Assembly (NCBI GenBank): GCA_947624875.1
Contig: CANQMA010000015.1
Span: forward strand, 1 to 35,451
Source of the DNA: an uncultured Lachnospiraceae bacterium
Lineage (GTDB): Bacteria > Bacillota > Clostridia > Lachnospirales > Lachnospiraceae
Length of the DNA stretch: 35,451 nucleotides
Direction of reading: 5' to 3'
Part shown: positions 6,798 to 14,569 of the stretch, piece by piece
How the letters are laid out: each line of letters opens with the position of its first letter
Position numbering within the stretch: position 1 is the first letter of the stretch
The notes under the pieces: model-generated
Databases searched by the model: none
Seen by the model: only the letters and a program-made list of their open reading frames with translations
Told to the model about the DNA's origin: nothing
Position numbers and translations under genes: made by a program

Positions 6798-8105
6798 TTA
6801 TGCGTCTTTTTCTTCCGGAGCGCTTTCCTTGCCAGACGGTTCCGGTTCTTCTTTTGGAATTAACTGAACCTTCACGTAGTCAATTCTCTTGTCGTCCATC
6901 TTAATGACAGTCAGTTTGCAGTTGTCAATCGTTACGGAGTCGCCTTTTTGCGGGAGGCGCTCCAGTTGTTCGATAATCAGGCCTCCAAGTGACTCGTAAT
7001 GCTCGGAATCAATTTCGGTTTCCAGTTCCTCATTGAAATCGTCGAGGTTGATGGAACCCTGCACGATATAATCGGTATCGCTGATTTTCCGGATGACCTT
7101 CTTTTCCGCTTCGTCAAATTCATCGCGGATTTCCCCGATAATTTCTTCAATAATATCTTCTAAAGTAATCAGTCCCTCGCATTGGCCGTATTCGTCGAGG
7201 ACAATACAGATGCCGGTATCGTTTCCGCGCATTTCCAAAAGCAGGTCGTTGAGTTCTTTTGTGCCGATTGTATAGTACGGTTCGCGCATTAAGGCGCTGA
7301 TGTCAAAGTTGGATTCATCGACCTGATTGATGACAAAATCTTTGATATTGATAATTCCGACGACGTTATCGGTCGTCTCTTTGTAAATCGGCATACGGGT
7401 GTATTTGTCTTCCTGTACTGCCGAAATCAAATCCCGGTAACTGACATCGATTGGAAGCATTGTAATATCAACCTTCGGCACCATAATGTCTTTTGCGCAG
7501 GTGTCGCCAAAATCAAACACATTGTGAATCATGTCGAGTTCTTCTTCCTCGATAATTCCTTCTTCCTGGCTGACGTCGATAATCGTGCGGAGTTCATCCT
7601 CGGTAATCGTGCCGGAATTCAGATTTACCCGCACACGGAACAGTTTCAAAATAACCGTTGAAAATAAATTTAATATGAAAATCACCGGCGTCAAAACAGT
7701 CATTAAAAACCGGATTATTTTTGCATAAGAAAGCGCCATCGGTTCTGCGTGCATGGACGCAATCGTTTTGGGAACAATCTCGCCAAAAATAATAATCAGA
7801 AACGTCAGAACGCCGACGCCGATACTGATAAACCAGTCGTTGAATACGTGCTGGGTAAAAATCGTTGTGATAGAAGAAGCGGCAATATTTACGATATTGT
7901 TGCCGATAAGAACAGTGCTCAGCATTTTTGACGGATTGGAAAGCACCTTTTCCAAGACAAGGGCGCGTTTGTTCCCATCTTCAATCAGCATACGGAGACG
8001 CACTTTGCTGAATGTCGTAAGCGCGGTCTCTGCCGATGAAAAAAACGCTGATGAAAGTAACAAAATCAATAGAATACATAGCAGGGCTATGTCACTGGGT
8101 CCCAT
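6798..8105 (-). CDS. CNNM/CorC-type transporter (DUF21, CBS pair, CorC/HlyC domain)
   Basis: This membrane protein belongs to the family often annotated hemolysin or magnesium/cobalt efflux protein; members are now seen mainly as Mg2+ exporters or regulators. From the N-terminus: a DUF21 transmembrane domain (about residues 1-180) with SSAETAL near residue 24 and IIFGEIVPKT near 107; two CBS modules (about 200-325) that bind adenine nucleotides; and a CorC/HlyC domain (about 340-420). A charged tail follows. The start at 8105 is preceded by TAGGAGG with 6 bases spacing. The in-frame ATG at 8123 contains this site within its first codons and is rejected. The 435 residues are normal. It stands alone, divergent from 8282, with its own terminator. 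Confidence 0.9.
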   Translation of the reverse strand: MGPSDIALLCILLILLLSSAFFSSAETALTTFSKVRLRMLIEDGNKRALVLEKVLSNPSKMLSTVLIGNNIVNIAASSITTIFTQHVFNDWFISIGVGVLTFLIIIFGEIVPKTIASMHAEPMALSYAKIIRFLMTVLTPVIFILNLFSTVILKLFRVRVNLNSGTITEDELRTIIDVSQEEGIIEEEELDMIHNVFDFGDTCAKDIMVPKVDITMLPIDVSYRDLISAVQEDKYTRMPIYKETTDNVVGIINIKDFVINQVDESNFDISALMREPYYTIGTKELNDLLLEMRGNDTGICIVLDEYGQCEGLITLEDIIEEIIGEIRDEFDEAEKKVIRKISDTDYIVQGSINLDDFNEELETEIDSEHYESLGGLIIEQLERLPQKGDSVTIDNCKLTVIKMDDKRIDYVKVQLIPKEEPEPSGKESAPEEKDA

Positions 8106-8150
8106 AGAGTTCCTCCTAAACATTTTCAGGACAAAAGTCCTTAATTTATT

Positions 8151-8173
8151 CTATTTACATAATCTGTAAATAG
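8151..8173. promoter_or_regulatory. inverted repeat upstream of the CNNM/CorC gene, possible operator
   Basis: CTATTTAC-7 bases-GTAAATAG is a perfect 8 bp inverted repeat, 46 bases before the minus-strand start codon. A weak minus-strand promoter, TTGCAA (8184-8179) and TATGTA (8161-8156) at 17 bases, would have its -10 box inside the repeat, which is the layout of a repressor site. No regulator was identified. Confidence 0.35.
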
Positions 8174-8232
8174 TCCTGTTGCAATGATTTTACAAAACCC
8201 TTATCCCAAAGTCAAGAAACAGGGCATAAATA

Positions 8233-8260
8233 TGGACAATAATCAATATAAATTTATAAA
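8233..8260 (+). promoter_or_regulatory. possible promoter for the small membrane protein and pepP
   Basis: TGGACA (8233-8238) and TATAAA (8255-8260) are 16 bases apart, just upstream of the gene at 8282. Both boxes are one or two bases from consensus. Confidence 0.4.
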
Positions 8261-8281
8261 GAATTTTTAGTGGGAGATAAC

Positions 8282-8644
8282 ATGTCTTTAAAGAAAAAGT
8301 GTTTTACGATGGGAAAAATATTGCTGGTAGAGATGGTTCTCAGCGCAATTTTAATCTTTGCCGCCGCCTTTATTGTACTGAAAATGACGCCGACAGACCA
8401 GACCATTACTTATTTTATTATCGGAATTTATGCGCTGTCGTCCTTTGCAGGAGGATTTACCGCCGGAAAGGCAATGGGAAAACAGAAATTTTTGTGGGGG
8501 TTTTTGGCGGGCGCGCTCTATGTACTGCTGATTGTAATCATTGCCTTTGCGGTGAAGGGAAATATTACGTCGGGTTCCATCGGGCTGGTAAAAATGATTG
8601 TTCCTTCATTGATTGGCGGCACGTTCGGTGGTATGATTAGTTAG
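8282..8644 (+). CDS. small four-helix membrane protein, TIGR04086-like
   Basis: This 120-residue hydrophobic protein has four predicted membrane segments: about residues 13-34, 42-62 (with SSFAGGFTAGKAMG following), 70-90 and 97-118. The glycine-rich SFAGGF..GK element after helix 2 and the GGTFGG end fit the uncharacterised TIGR04086/YrzE-like membrane family found in Firmicutes; this is recalled, not searched. Its function is unknown. The ATG at 8282 follows GTGGGAG; the GTG at 8270 is part of that site and is less likely. pepP begins 29 bases after the stop, so the two are probably cotranscribed. Confidence 0.65.
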   Translation: MSLKKKCFTMGKILLVEMVLSAILIFAAAFIVLKMTPTDQTITYFIIGIYALSSFAGGFTAGKAMGKQKFLWGFLAGALYVLLIVIIAFAVKGNITSGSIGLVKMIVPSLIGGTFGGMIS

Positions 8645-8673
8645 AAAATATTCAATTACAGAGGAATAAACAG

Positions 8674-10479
8674 ATGAATTCAATATCACAACGCATCAAA
8701 CTGCTTCGGAAACAGATGGAGACCTATCGGATGGACGCGTATCTGATTGTCAGCGACGATTTTCACGGTTCCGAATATGTCAGTGATTATTTTAAATGCC
8801 GGGAATACTTCTCCGGTTTTACCGGTTCTGCGGGAACGCTGTTAGTTCTCAGGGATTGGGCGGGGCTCTGGACGGACGGAAGATATTTTCTTCAGGCGGA
8901 GCAGCAGCTTGAAAATACGGGAATTACCCTGATGAAAATGGGAGAAGAACAGGTTCCCACAATCAGAAGTTACCTGAAACAGAATCTTGCAAAACATTCC
9001 TGTGTCGGCTACGACGGAAGAACGATGAGAGTTGAAACAATCCGCCGGCTCAAAGAGGAATTAAAAGCGCTTGAAATCCGGTATGTGGAAACGAAGGATT
9101 TGGCGGGAACACTCTGGGAAGACCGGCCGCCGTTTCCGCAAACGCCAGTCTGGGAACTGCCGGAGAAGTTTGCCGGACAGAGTAGAAAAGAAAAATTGAA
9201 AATTGTGCGGGAAAAATTAAGGGAAAACAAAGTGGATGCGGTTTTACTTTCCTCTTTAGATGATATTGCGTGGCTTTATAATCTGCGCGGCAGCGATATT
9301 GCCTACAATCCGGTATTTTTGTCTTATTCAATAGTTTTTCAGGATGAAGCAATTTTGTACAGAAATCAGAATACCATTGAGGAAGCCCTGCAGGAGAGGC
9401 TGTCCAAAGACGGCGTGCGGATTGCGCCGTATGGGCAGGTTTACAGCGACGTTAAAAAATTGGACAATATCCGGCTGCTGTTGGACGAGAGTACAGTCAA
9501 TCTGGCGCTTTGCAATGTGGTATCAGAACAGGCGGTGAAGGTTTCGGGCGTCAGCCCGACGGTTCTGCTCAAAGCAATTAAAAATCCGGTTGAGCGGGAG
9601 AATGTAAAAAAGGCGCACATTCTGGACGGCGTGGCGGTGACAAAACTTCTTTACTGGCTGAAGACGAAAGCGCAGCAAGAGCGCGTAAACGTGACGGAGC
9701 TGGACGTGTGCAGAAAGCTGGAAGCGTTCCGCTCAGAAGGAGAACACTATCTCGGACAGAGTTTTGCACCGATTGTTGCGGCGGGAGCGCATGGGGCAAT
9801 TGTACATTATGAACCGACAGCGCAGACCAATCAGGCGCTGAAACCAAATCAGTTTGTGCTGATGGATACCGGAGGGCAATACCTTTACGGGACAACGGAT
9901 ATTACAAGGACGGCGGTCATCGGACAGGTATCAGAACAGGAGAAAATCCATTACACTGCTGTTTTGAAAGGACATATCCGGCTGGCGGCGGCGCGTTTTA
10001 AATACGGATACAGCGGAGTAAATTTAGATATTTTAGCCAGAGGCCCGCTGTGGGAAATGGGACTGGATTACAATCATGGAACAGGACACGGCGTCGGATA
10101 TCTGCTGAATGTCCACGAGGGACCGCAGGGCGTCCGGCAGAAAGAAGCCGGAGGGAAAACGGGAACCGTTTTGGAAGAAGGAATGCTGATTTCGGATGAA
10201 CCGGGACTTTATCTCGAAGGAGCGTACGGTATCCGAATTGAAAATATGCTTCTGTGCGCAAAAGCGGAAAAAACAGCCTGCGGACAGTTTATGAAATTTG
10301 AGACACTGACGATGGTGCCTTATGAAAGAGAGGCGATTGCGCCGGAAATGCTCACAAAATCCGAACTGGAATGGCTGAATGCGTATCATCAGAATGTCTA
10401 TGAAACGCTTGCACCATATCTTGACGGCGAACAGCGAGAGTGGCTCAAAAAACAGACCGCTGCAATTCAACCGGAATGA
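8674..10479 (+). CDS. pepP: Xaa-Pro aminopeptidase (M24B family)
   Basis: This cytoplasmic metallopeptidase removes N-terminal residues preceding proline. Two creatinase-like N-terminal domains (about residues 1-300) precede the pita-bread catalytic domain. All five metal ligands are present: Asp398 and Asp409 (MDTGGQYLYGTTDI), His472 (GTGHGVG), Glu509 (SDEPGLY) and Glu523 (GIRIENM). The C-terminal extension with EWLNAYHQNVYE is typical of the large 600-residue APP1-type enzymes rather than short PepQ. The ATG at 8674 follows AGAGGAATAAAC. No clear terminator follows; the SCIFF promoter begins 14 bases after the stop. Confidence 0.93.
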   Translation: MNSISQRIKLLRKQMETYRMDAYLIVSDDFHGSEYVSDYFKCREYFSGFTGSAGTLLVLRDWAGLWTDGRYFLQAEQQLENTGITLMKMGEEQVPTIRSYLKQNLAKHSCVGYDGRTMRVETIRRLKEELKALEIRYVETKDLAGTLWEDRPPFPQTPVWELPEKFAGQSRKEKLKIVREKLRENKVDAVLLSSLDDIAWLYNLRGSDIAYNPVFLSYSIVFQDEAILYRNQNTIEEALQERLSKDGVRIAPYGQVYSDVKKLDNIRLLLDESTVNLALCNVVSEQAVKVSGVSPTVLLKAIKNPVERENVKKAHILDGVAVTKLLYWLKTKAQQERVNVTELDVCRKLEAFRSEGEHYLGQSFAPIVAAGAHGAIVHYEPTAQTNQALKPNQFVLMDTGGQYLYGTTDITRTAVIGQVSEQEKIHYTAVLKGHIRLAAARFKYGYSGVNLDILARGPLWEMGLDYNHGTGHGVGYLLNVHEGPQGVRQKEAGGKTGTVLEEGMLISDEPGLYLEGAYGIRIENMLLCAKAEKTACGQFMKFETLTMVPYEREAIAPEMLTKSELEWLNAYHQNVYETLAPYLDGEQREWLKKQTAAIQPE

Positions 10480-10492
10480 TGAAAAAAATCCG

Positions 10493-10520
10493 TTGAAATT
10501 ATGGCGTCTTATGGTATAAT
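10493..10520 (+). promoter_or_regulatory. strong sigma-A promoter of the SCIFF gene
   Basis: TTGAAA (10493-10498), a 16-base spacer, and TATAAT (10515-10520) with a TGG extended -10 (10512-10514). The start would be about 10527, leaving a leader of about 50 bases before the SCIFF ATG. Confidence 0.78.
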
Positions 10521-10575
10521 AACATGAGAATTGTGCGTTTCAGGCACATCAGATTCATACATTGGGAGGAAAACC

Positions 10576-10716
10576 ATGAAACATATTAAGACATTAACAG
10601 GAAAAACATTAAAGGAAAGCATGAAAAAAGGCGGCTGCGGCGAGTGCCAGACTTCATGCCAGTCTGCATGTAAGACTTCCTGTACCGTTGGAAATCAGAC
10701 TTGTGAGAATAAATAA
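10576..10716 (+). CDS. scfA: SCIFF peptide precursor (six cysteines in forty-five), ranthipeptide RiPP
   Basis: The 46-residue peptide starts MKHIKTLTGKTL and ends in a cysteine-rich core with Cys21, 24, 28, 32, 36 and 43, exactly six cysteines. This is the SCIFF family, a ribosomally made peptide almost universal in Clostridia. The radical SAM maturase encoded next door forms a thioether to a Thr alpha carbon; in the studied systems the link joins Cys32 and Thr37, and both residues are present at these positions here. The start is the ATG at 10576, with GGGAGGA 5 bases upstream; the upstream in-frame TTG at 10531 lacks a site. The natural role of SCIFF peptides is unsettled (quorum or global regulation has been suggested). 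A long hairpin follows the stop. Confidence 0.95.
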   Translation: MKHIKTLTGKTLKESMKKGGCGECQTSCQSACKTSCTVGNQTCENK

Positions 10717-10740
10717 TTAAAATTTCATACATAATGATTT

Positions 10741-10775
10741 CTATAACAGAGCCGAACTGTTCGACTCTGTTATAG
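10741..10775 (+). terminator. hairpin between SCIFF gene and maturase, partial terminator or mRNA-stabilising stem
   Basis: CTATAACAGAG (10741-10751) pairs perfectly with CTCTGTTATAG (10765-10775), and the loop contains a further CGAA/TTCG stem. It is followed by TGCGTTTTA, only a short broken T run, so termination is probably incomplete. It likely lets the peptide be made in excess over the enzyme. Confidence 0.7.
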
Positions 10776-10816
10776 TGCGTTTTAAAAACGAATAATGAGA
10801 TTAGGAGGAAATTACA

Positions 10817-12175
10817 GTGATTCATCAGTATAAGAGCAATGGGTACAACATTGTTCTGGATGTGGAAAGCGGCGCGGTACATGTCGTTGATGATGTTACT
10901 TACGATGTTATTGCCTGCTATGAAACGCTGTCTCCGGAAGCGGTTGTGGAGCATTTGTCCGGTCAGTACGACAGGAATGAAATCCGCGAAGCCATAACGG
11001 AAGTGGAGCAGTTAAAGAGTGATGGTCAACTGTTTACAGAAGATATTTACCGGCCTTTTATTGAACAGTTTCAGGAAAACAGGCAGCCGGTTGTCAAGGC
11101 GTTGTGTCTGCACATTGCCCATGACTGCAATCTGGCGTGCCGGTATTGTTTTGCTGAGGAGGGGGAGTATCATGGCAGGAGAGCCCTCATGAGTTTTGAA
11201 GTCGGCAGGAAAGCGCTTGATTTTCTGGTAGCAAATTCAGGAAACAGAGTCAATCTCGAAGTGGACTTTTTTGGCGGAGAGCCGCTGATGAACTGGGACG
11301 TTGTAAAGCAACTGGTAGTTTACGGCAGAAGCCTTGAAAAAGAACATCATAAACGTTTCCGGTTTACTCTGACAACAAACGGAGTGCTGTTAAACGACGA
11401 AATCGCAGAGTTTCTAAACCGCGAAATGTCGAACGTCGTGCTGAGTTTAGACGGCAGAAAGGAAGTAAACGACCGGATGCGTCCTTTCCGGAACGGAAAA
11501 GGCAGTTATGATTTAATCGTACCGAAGTTTCAGAAACTTGCAGAGAGCCGGAATCAGACCAATTACTATATCCGGGGAACATTTACGAGAAACAATCTGG
11601 ATTTCTCAGAAGATGTAAAACACTTTGCGGACCTGGGATTTCAACAGATATCCATTGAGCCGGTTGTAGGACCAGAAGAAGATCCTTACGCAATCCAAAA
11701 AGAAGACCTTCCGCAGATTTTTGAGGAATATGATAAGCTTGCGCTGGAATATATTAAACGGAAAAAAGAGGGAAACGGATTTCAATTCTTCCACTTTATG
11801 ATTGATTTAAACCAGGGTCCCTGTGTCTATAAACGATTATCAGGATGTGGTTCCGGAACAGAATATCTGGCTGTGACTCCATGGGGAGATTTTTATCCGT
11901 GTCATCAGTTTGTCGGGGATGAAACGTTCCTGATGGGAAATGTCAATGATGGAATTGTCAGAAAAGAGATTGGGGAGCAGTTTGGTTTCTGCAATGTCTA
12001 TACGAAAGAAAAATGCCGGAACTGTTTTGCCAGGTTTTACTGCAGCGGCGGCTGTGCGGCAAATGCGTATCATTTTCATGGAAATATCAACGATGCATAC
12101 GATATTGGCTGTGAAATGGAAAAAAAGAGGGTAGAAAACTCCATTATGATTCAGGCCGCGCTGGCAGAGGATTAG
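10817..12175 (+). CDS. scfB: SCIFF maturase, radical SAM/SPASM thioether-forming enzyme
   Basis: This enzyme uses SAM and iron-sulfur clusters to install a cysteine sulfur-to-carbon thioether in the SCIFF precursor. Residues 1-90 are a RiPP recognition (PqqD-like) domain that should bind the leader. The radical SAM cluster motif is Cys104-x3-Cys108-x2-Cys111 (CNLACRYC). FFGGEPLMNW near residue 153 is the GGE motif. The C-terminal SPASM domain (about residues 335-440) carries many cysteines for auxiliary clusters (GPC, GCGSG, YPCHQF, KCRNCFARFYCSGGC, GCEME). Start is GTG at 10817, 7 bases after TTAGGAGGA. The length of 452 residues is typical. Adjacency to the SCIFF peptide and secDF is the usual clostridial order. 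Confidence 0.95.
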   Translation: MIHQYKSNGYNIVLDVESGAVHVVDDVTYDVIACYETLSPEAVVEHLSGQYDRNEIREAITEVEQLKSDGQLFTEDIYRPFIEQFQENRQPVVKALCLHIAHDCNLACRYCFAEEGEYHGRRALMSFEVGRKALDFLVANSGNRVNLEVDFFGGEPLMNWDVVKQLVVYGRSLEKEHHKRFRFTLTTNGVLLNDEIAEFLNREMSNVVLSLDGRKEVNDRMRPFRNGKGSYDLIVPKFQKLAESRNQTNYYIRGTFTRNNLDFSEDVKHFADLGFQQISIEPVVGPEEDPYAIQKEDLPQIFEEYDKLALEYIKRKKEGNGFQFFHFMIDLNQGPCVYKRLSGCGSGTEYLAVTPWGDFYPCHQFVGDETFLMGNVNDGIVRKEIGEQFGFCNVYTKEKCRNCFARFYCSGGCAANAYHFHGNINDAYDIGCEMEKKRVENSIMIQAALAED

Positions 12176-12241
12176 GAACAACGAGACAAAAGTCTGAAAA
12201 TAAAAAAGACTGTTTAAAAGCAGTTTAGAAAGAGGTTAAAG

Positions 12242-14503
12242 ATGAACAAGAAAATGAGCAGGACGAAAAGCATTGTTTTATTTGTAGTAATGCTGTTAGT
12301 CGTGGTAATTGCAGGTGCGATTGTACTGTGGGGATTGCCAAATGTGAAGATTGGAAACACTGATTTTGGCGGCAGAGGAAGCGCCAGAAACATTACGCAG
12401 GGTCTTGACTTAAAAGGTGGTACCAGTATCACTTATCAGGTAGAAAAAGGCGCTACGAATGAAGAAATCAGCGACACAAGAGCGAAACTGGAAAAGAGAG
12501 TACAGCAGTTTAGTACCGAGGCTACGGCATATCGTGAAGGAAACGACCGGATCACCGTTGACATTCCGGGCGCCTACGATGCAGACGAGGTGATTGATGA
12601 ACTCGGAAAACCTGGTAAAATGTACTTCTGTACCCTTGCATCTGATGTGACGCCTACGGAAGAACAGTTAAAAAATGAAGAATATATCAAGTTAAACGAT
12701 CAATATTATCAGGTATGGCTCACCGGAAATGACGTTGTGGACGCTCAGGGTGAAAGCCAGACAGACCAGGATACCAAACAGTTACAGTATGTTGTCTCTT
12801 TAACTTTTAGTGAGAGCGGCGGAGATGCATTTTACAATATGACTTCCCAATATGTGGGACAGCAGAACTATATCATCTACAATGATGAGATTATCAGCGC
12901 TCCGACTATCAAACAGGCAATTTCCGGCGGACAGGCGATTATCGATGGACAGAGCAGTATTGATGAAGCAAATCAGCTTGCTTCCAATATCCGTATCGGT
13001 GGCCTGACGGTTTCTATTGAGGAATTAAGCCACAGCGTGCAGAGTGCACAGCTTGGAAATGACGCGCTGTCAAAGAGTTTACAGGCAGGATTAATCGGAT
13101 TTATCCTGATTTGTATTTTCCTGATTTTTGTATATCGTGTTCCGGGGTTTGCAGCAGCATTGTCACTGGTTGCCTACGTCATTTTGATGCTTCTGGCGCT
13201 CAACGGATTTGATTTGACGCTGACGCTTCCGGGTATTGCAGGTATCATCCTGGATATCGGTATGGCGGTCGATGCAAATGTTATTATTTATGCCCGTATC
13301 CGAGAGGAAATTGCTGCCGGAAGACAGGTGAAAACAGCAATCCATACCGGCTTTTCAAAAGCGACATCTGCCATTGTGGATGGAAATATTACGACACTGA
13401 TTGCCGCGCTGGTACTGTTGTGGAGAGGTTCCGGTACGGTGCAGGGATTTGCAACGACCTTGGCAATCGGTATTTTAGTTCAGCTGTTTACTTCACTGGT
13501 CATTTCAAGAGCTCTGGTATGGCTGCTCTATTTTATGGGATTCCAGAAAGCGGTGTTGTATGGAAAGGAAAAAGTCAAAAGAACAATTTCCTTTGTTCAA
13601 AAGAAAGCGCTTTGGTTTGCCATTTCCATCATTGTAATCTTGGTTGGATTGGGTTCCATCGGATACAATACCGTAGTAAACGATTCGCCGTTTGATTATA
13701 GTATCGAATTTAAGGGCGGAATATCCATGAGTGTGGAATTTGAAAAAGAATACACGATTGACTATTTCAATGATAAAATCAAACCGGATATTGAAAAGAT
13801 ATTAAATACACCTGATGTGCAGGGACAGCAGGATACCAGCAATAAAAAACTGTTTACCATTAAGACAAGACAGGTGAATGAAGAAGAGTTTGACGAAATC
13901 CGCAAGACGCTGATTGATAATTACAAAGCAGTGGATAAAGAGGAAAACTTTGGAAATACGGAAATTTCAGATACAATCAGTTCAGAGATGCGTCGGGATG
14001 CGGTGATTGCCACAATCTTTGCTACCATCTGTATGTTGATTTATATCTGGATCCGGTTTAAGAACATTCAGTTTGCTTTAGCCGCAGTTACCGCACTGGT
14101 TCATGACGTTTTAATCGTCGTAGGATTTTATGCGATTTCAGGTGTTACCGTTGGTACGACATTTATAGCGTGCCTGTTGACAATTGTGGGTTATTCCATC
14201 AATGCAACGATTGTCATCTTTGACCGGATTCGTGAAAACCGCAGTCTGATGAAACGCGGAGATAAGATGATTGACGTTGTAAACAACAGTATTACGCAGA
14301 CACTGACGAGAAGTATTTATACGACATTGACGACCTTTGTCATGGTATTTATGATTTTCATTATGGGCGTATCCTCTATTAGGGAATTTACACTGCCTTT
14401 GATGGTCGGTATCATTGTCGGTATGTATTCTTCCGTATTTGTGACAGGTTCCCTGTGGTATGTCCTGAAGGGAAGAAAGTATGACAAACAATTAGAGCAA
14501 TAA
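12242..14503 (+). CDS. secDF: fused protein translocase subunit SecDF
   Basis: SecD and SecF are joined in one 753-residue chain with 12 predicted membrane helices; it uses the proton gradient to pull exported proteins out of SecYEG. In the SecD half, helix 1 lies at about residues 10-31, then the D1 motif Asp56-Thr61 (DLKGGT), the extracytoplasmic P1 domain, and helices around IAGIILDIGMAVDANVIIYA with the GMAVDANV motif. The SecF half begins near residue 445 with a new helix, the FKGG motif, and the SINATIVIFDRIRE motif. Both halves keep their conserved motifs. Fused SecDF is common in Firmicutes. ATG 12242 follows AAAGAGG. A strong terminator follows the stop. Confidence 0.96.
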   Translation: MNKKMSRTKSIVLFVVMLLVVVIAGAIVLWGLPNVKIGNTDFGGRGSARNITQGLDLKGGTSITYQVEKGATNEEISDTRAKLEKRVQQFSTEATAYREGNDRITVDIPGAYDADEVIDELGKPGKMYFCTLASDVTPTEEQLKNEEYIKLNDQYYQVWLTGNDVVDAQGESQTDQDTKQLQYVVSLTFSESGGDAFYNMTSQYVGQQNYIIYNDEIISAPTIKQAISGGQAIIDGQSSIDEANQLASNIRIGGLTVSIEELSHSVQSAQLGNDALSKSLQAGLIGFILICIFLIFVYRVPGFAAALSLVAYVILMLLALNGFDLTLTLPGIAGIILDIGMAVDANVIIYARIREEIAAGRQVKTAIHTGFSKATSAIVDGNITTLIAALVLLWRGSGTVQGFATTLAIGILVQLFTSLVISRALVWLLYFMGFQKAVLYGKEKVKRTISFVQKKALWFAISIIVILVGLGSIGYNTVVNDSPFDYSIEFKGGISMSVEFEKEYTIDYFNDKIKPDIEKILNTPDVQGQQDTSNKKLFTIKTRQVNEEEFDEIRKTLIDNYKAVDKEENFGNTEISDTISSEMRRDAVIATIFATICMLIYIWIRFKNIQFALAAVTALVHDVLIVVGFYAISGVTVGTTFIACLLTIVGYSINATIVIFDRIRENRSLMKRGDKMIDVVNNSITQTLTRSIYTTLTTFVMVFMIFIMGVSSIREFTLPLMVGIIVGMYSSVFVTGSLWYVLKGRKYDKQLEQ

Positions 14504-14517
14504 GAAAACTTCTTATA

Positions 14518-14552
14518 GGGTATCGCCGGGCAGGCGGTACCCTTTCTTTTTT
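14518..14552 (+). terminator. intrinsic terminator after secDF
   Basis: GGGTATCGCC and GGCGGTACCC (one G-T pair) form a 10 bp stem with a five-base loop, followed by TTTCTTTTTT. It ends only 17 bases before the recJ ATG, so recJ must be read by read-through or from a promoter inside secDF. Confidence 0.9.
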
Positions 14553-14569
14553 CACGGTGGGTAAATCAA

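Noticed and set aside
10531-10575. Longer SCIFF precursor starting at TTG 10531
   Set aside because: It would begin at about the transcription start, lacks a ribosome binding site, and the family starts MKHIKTL.
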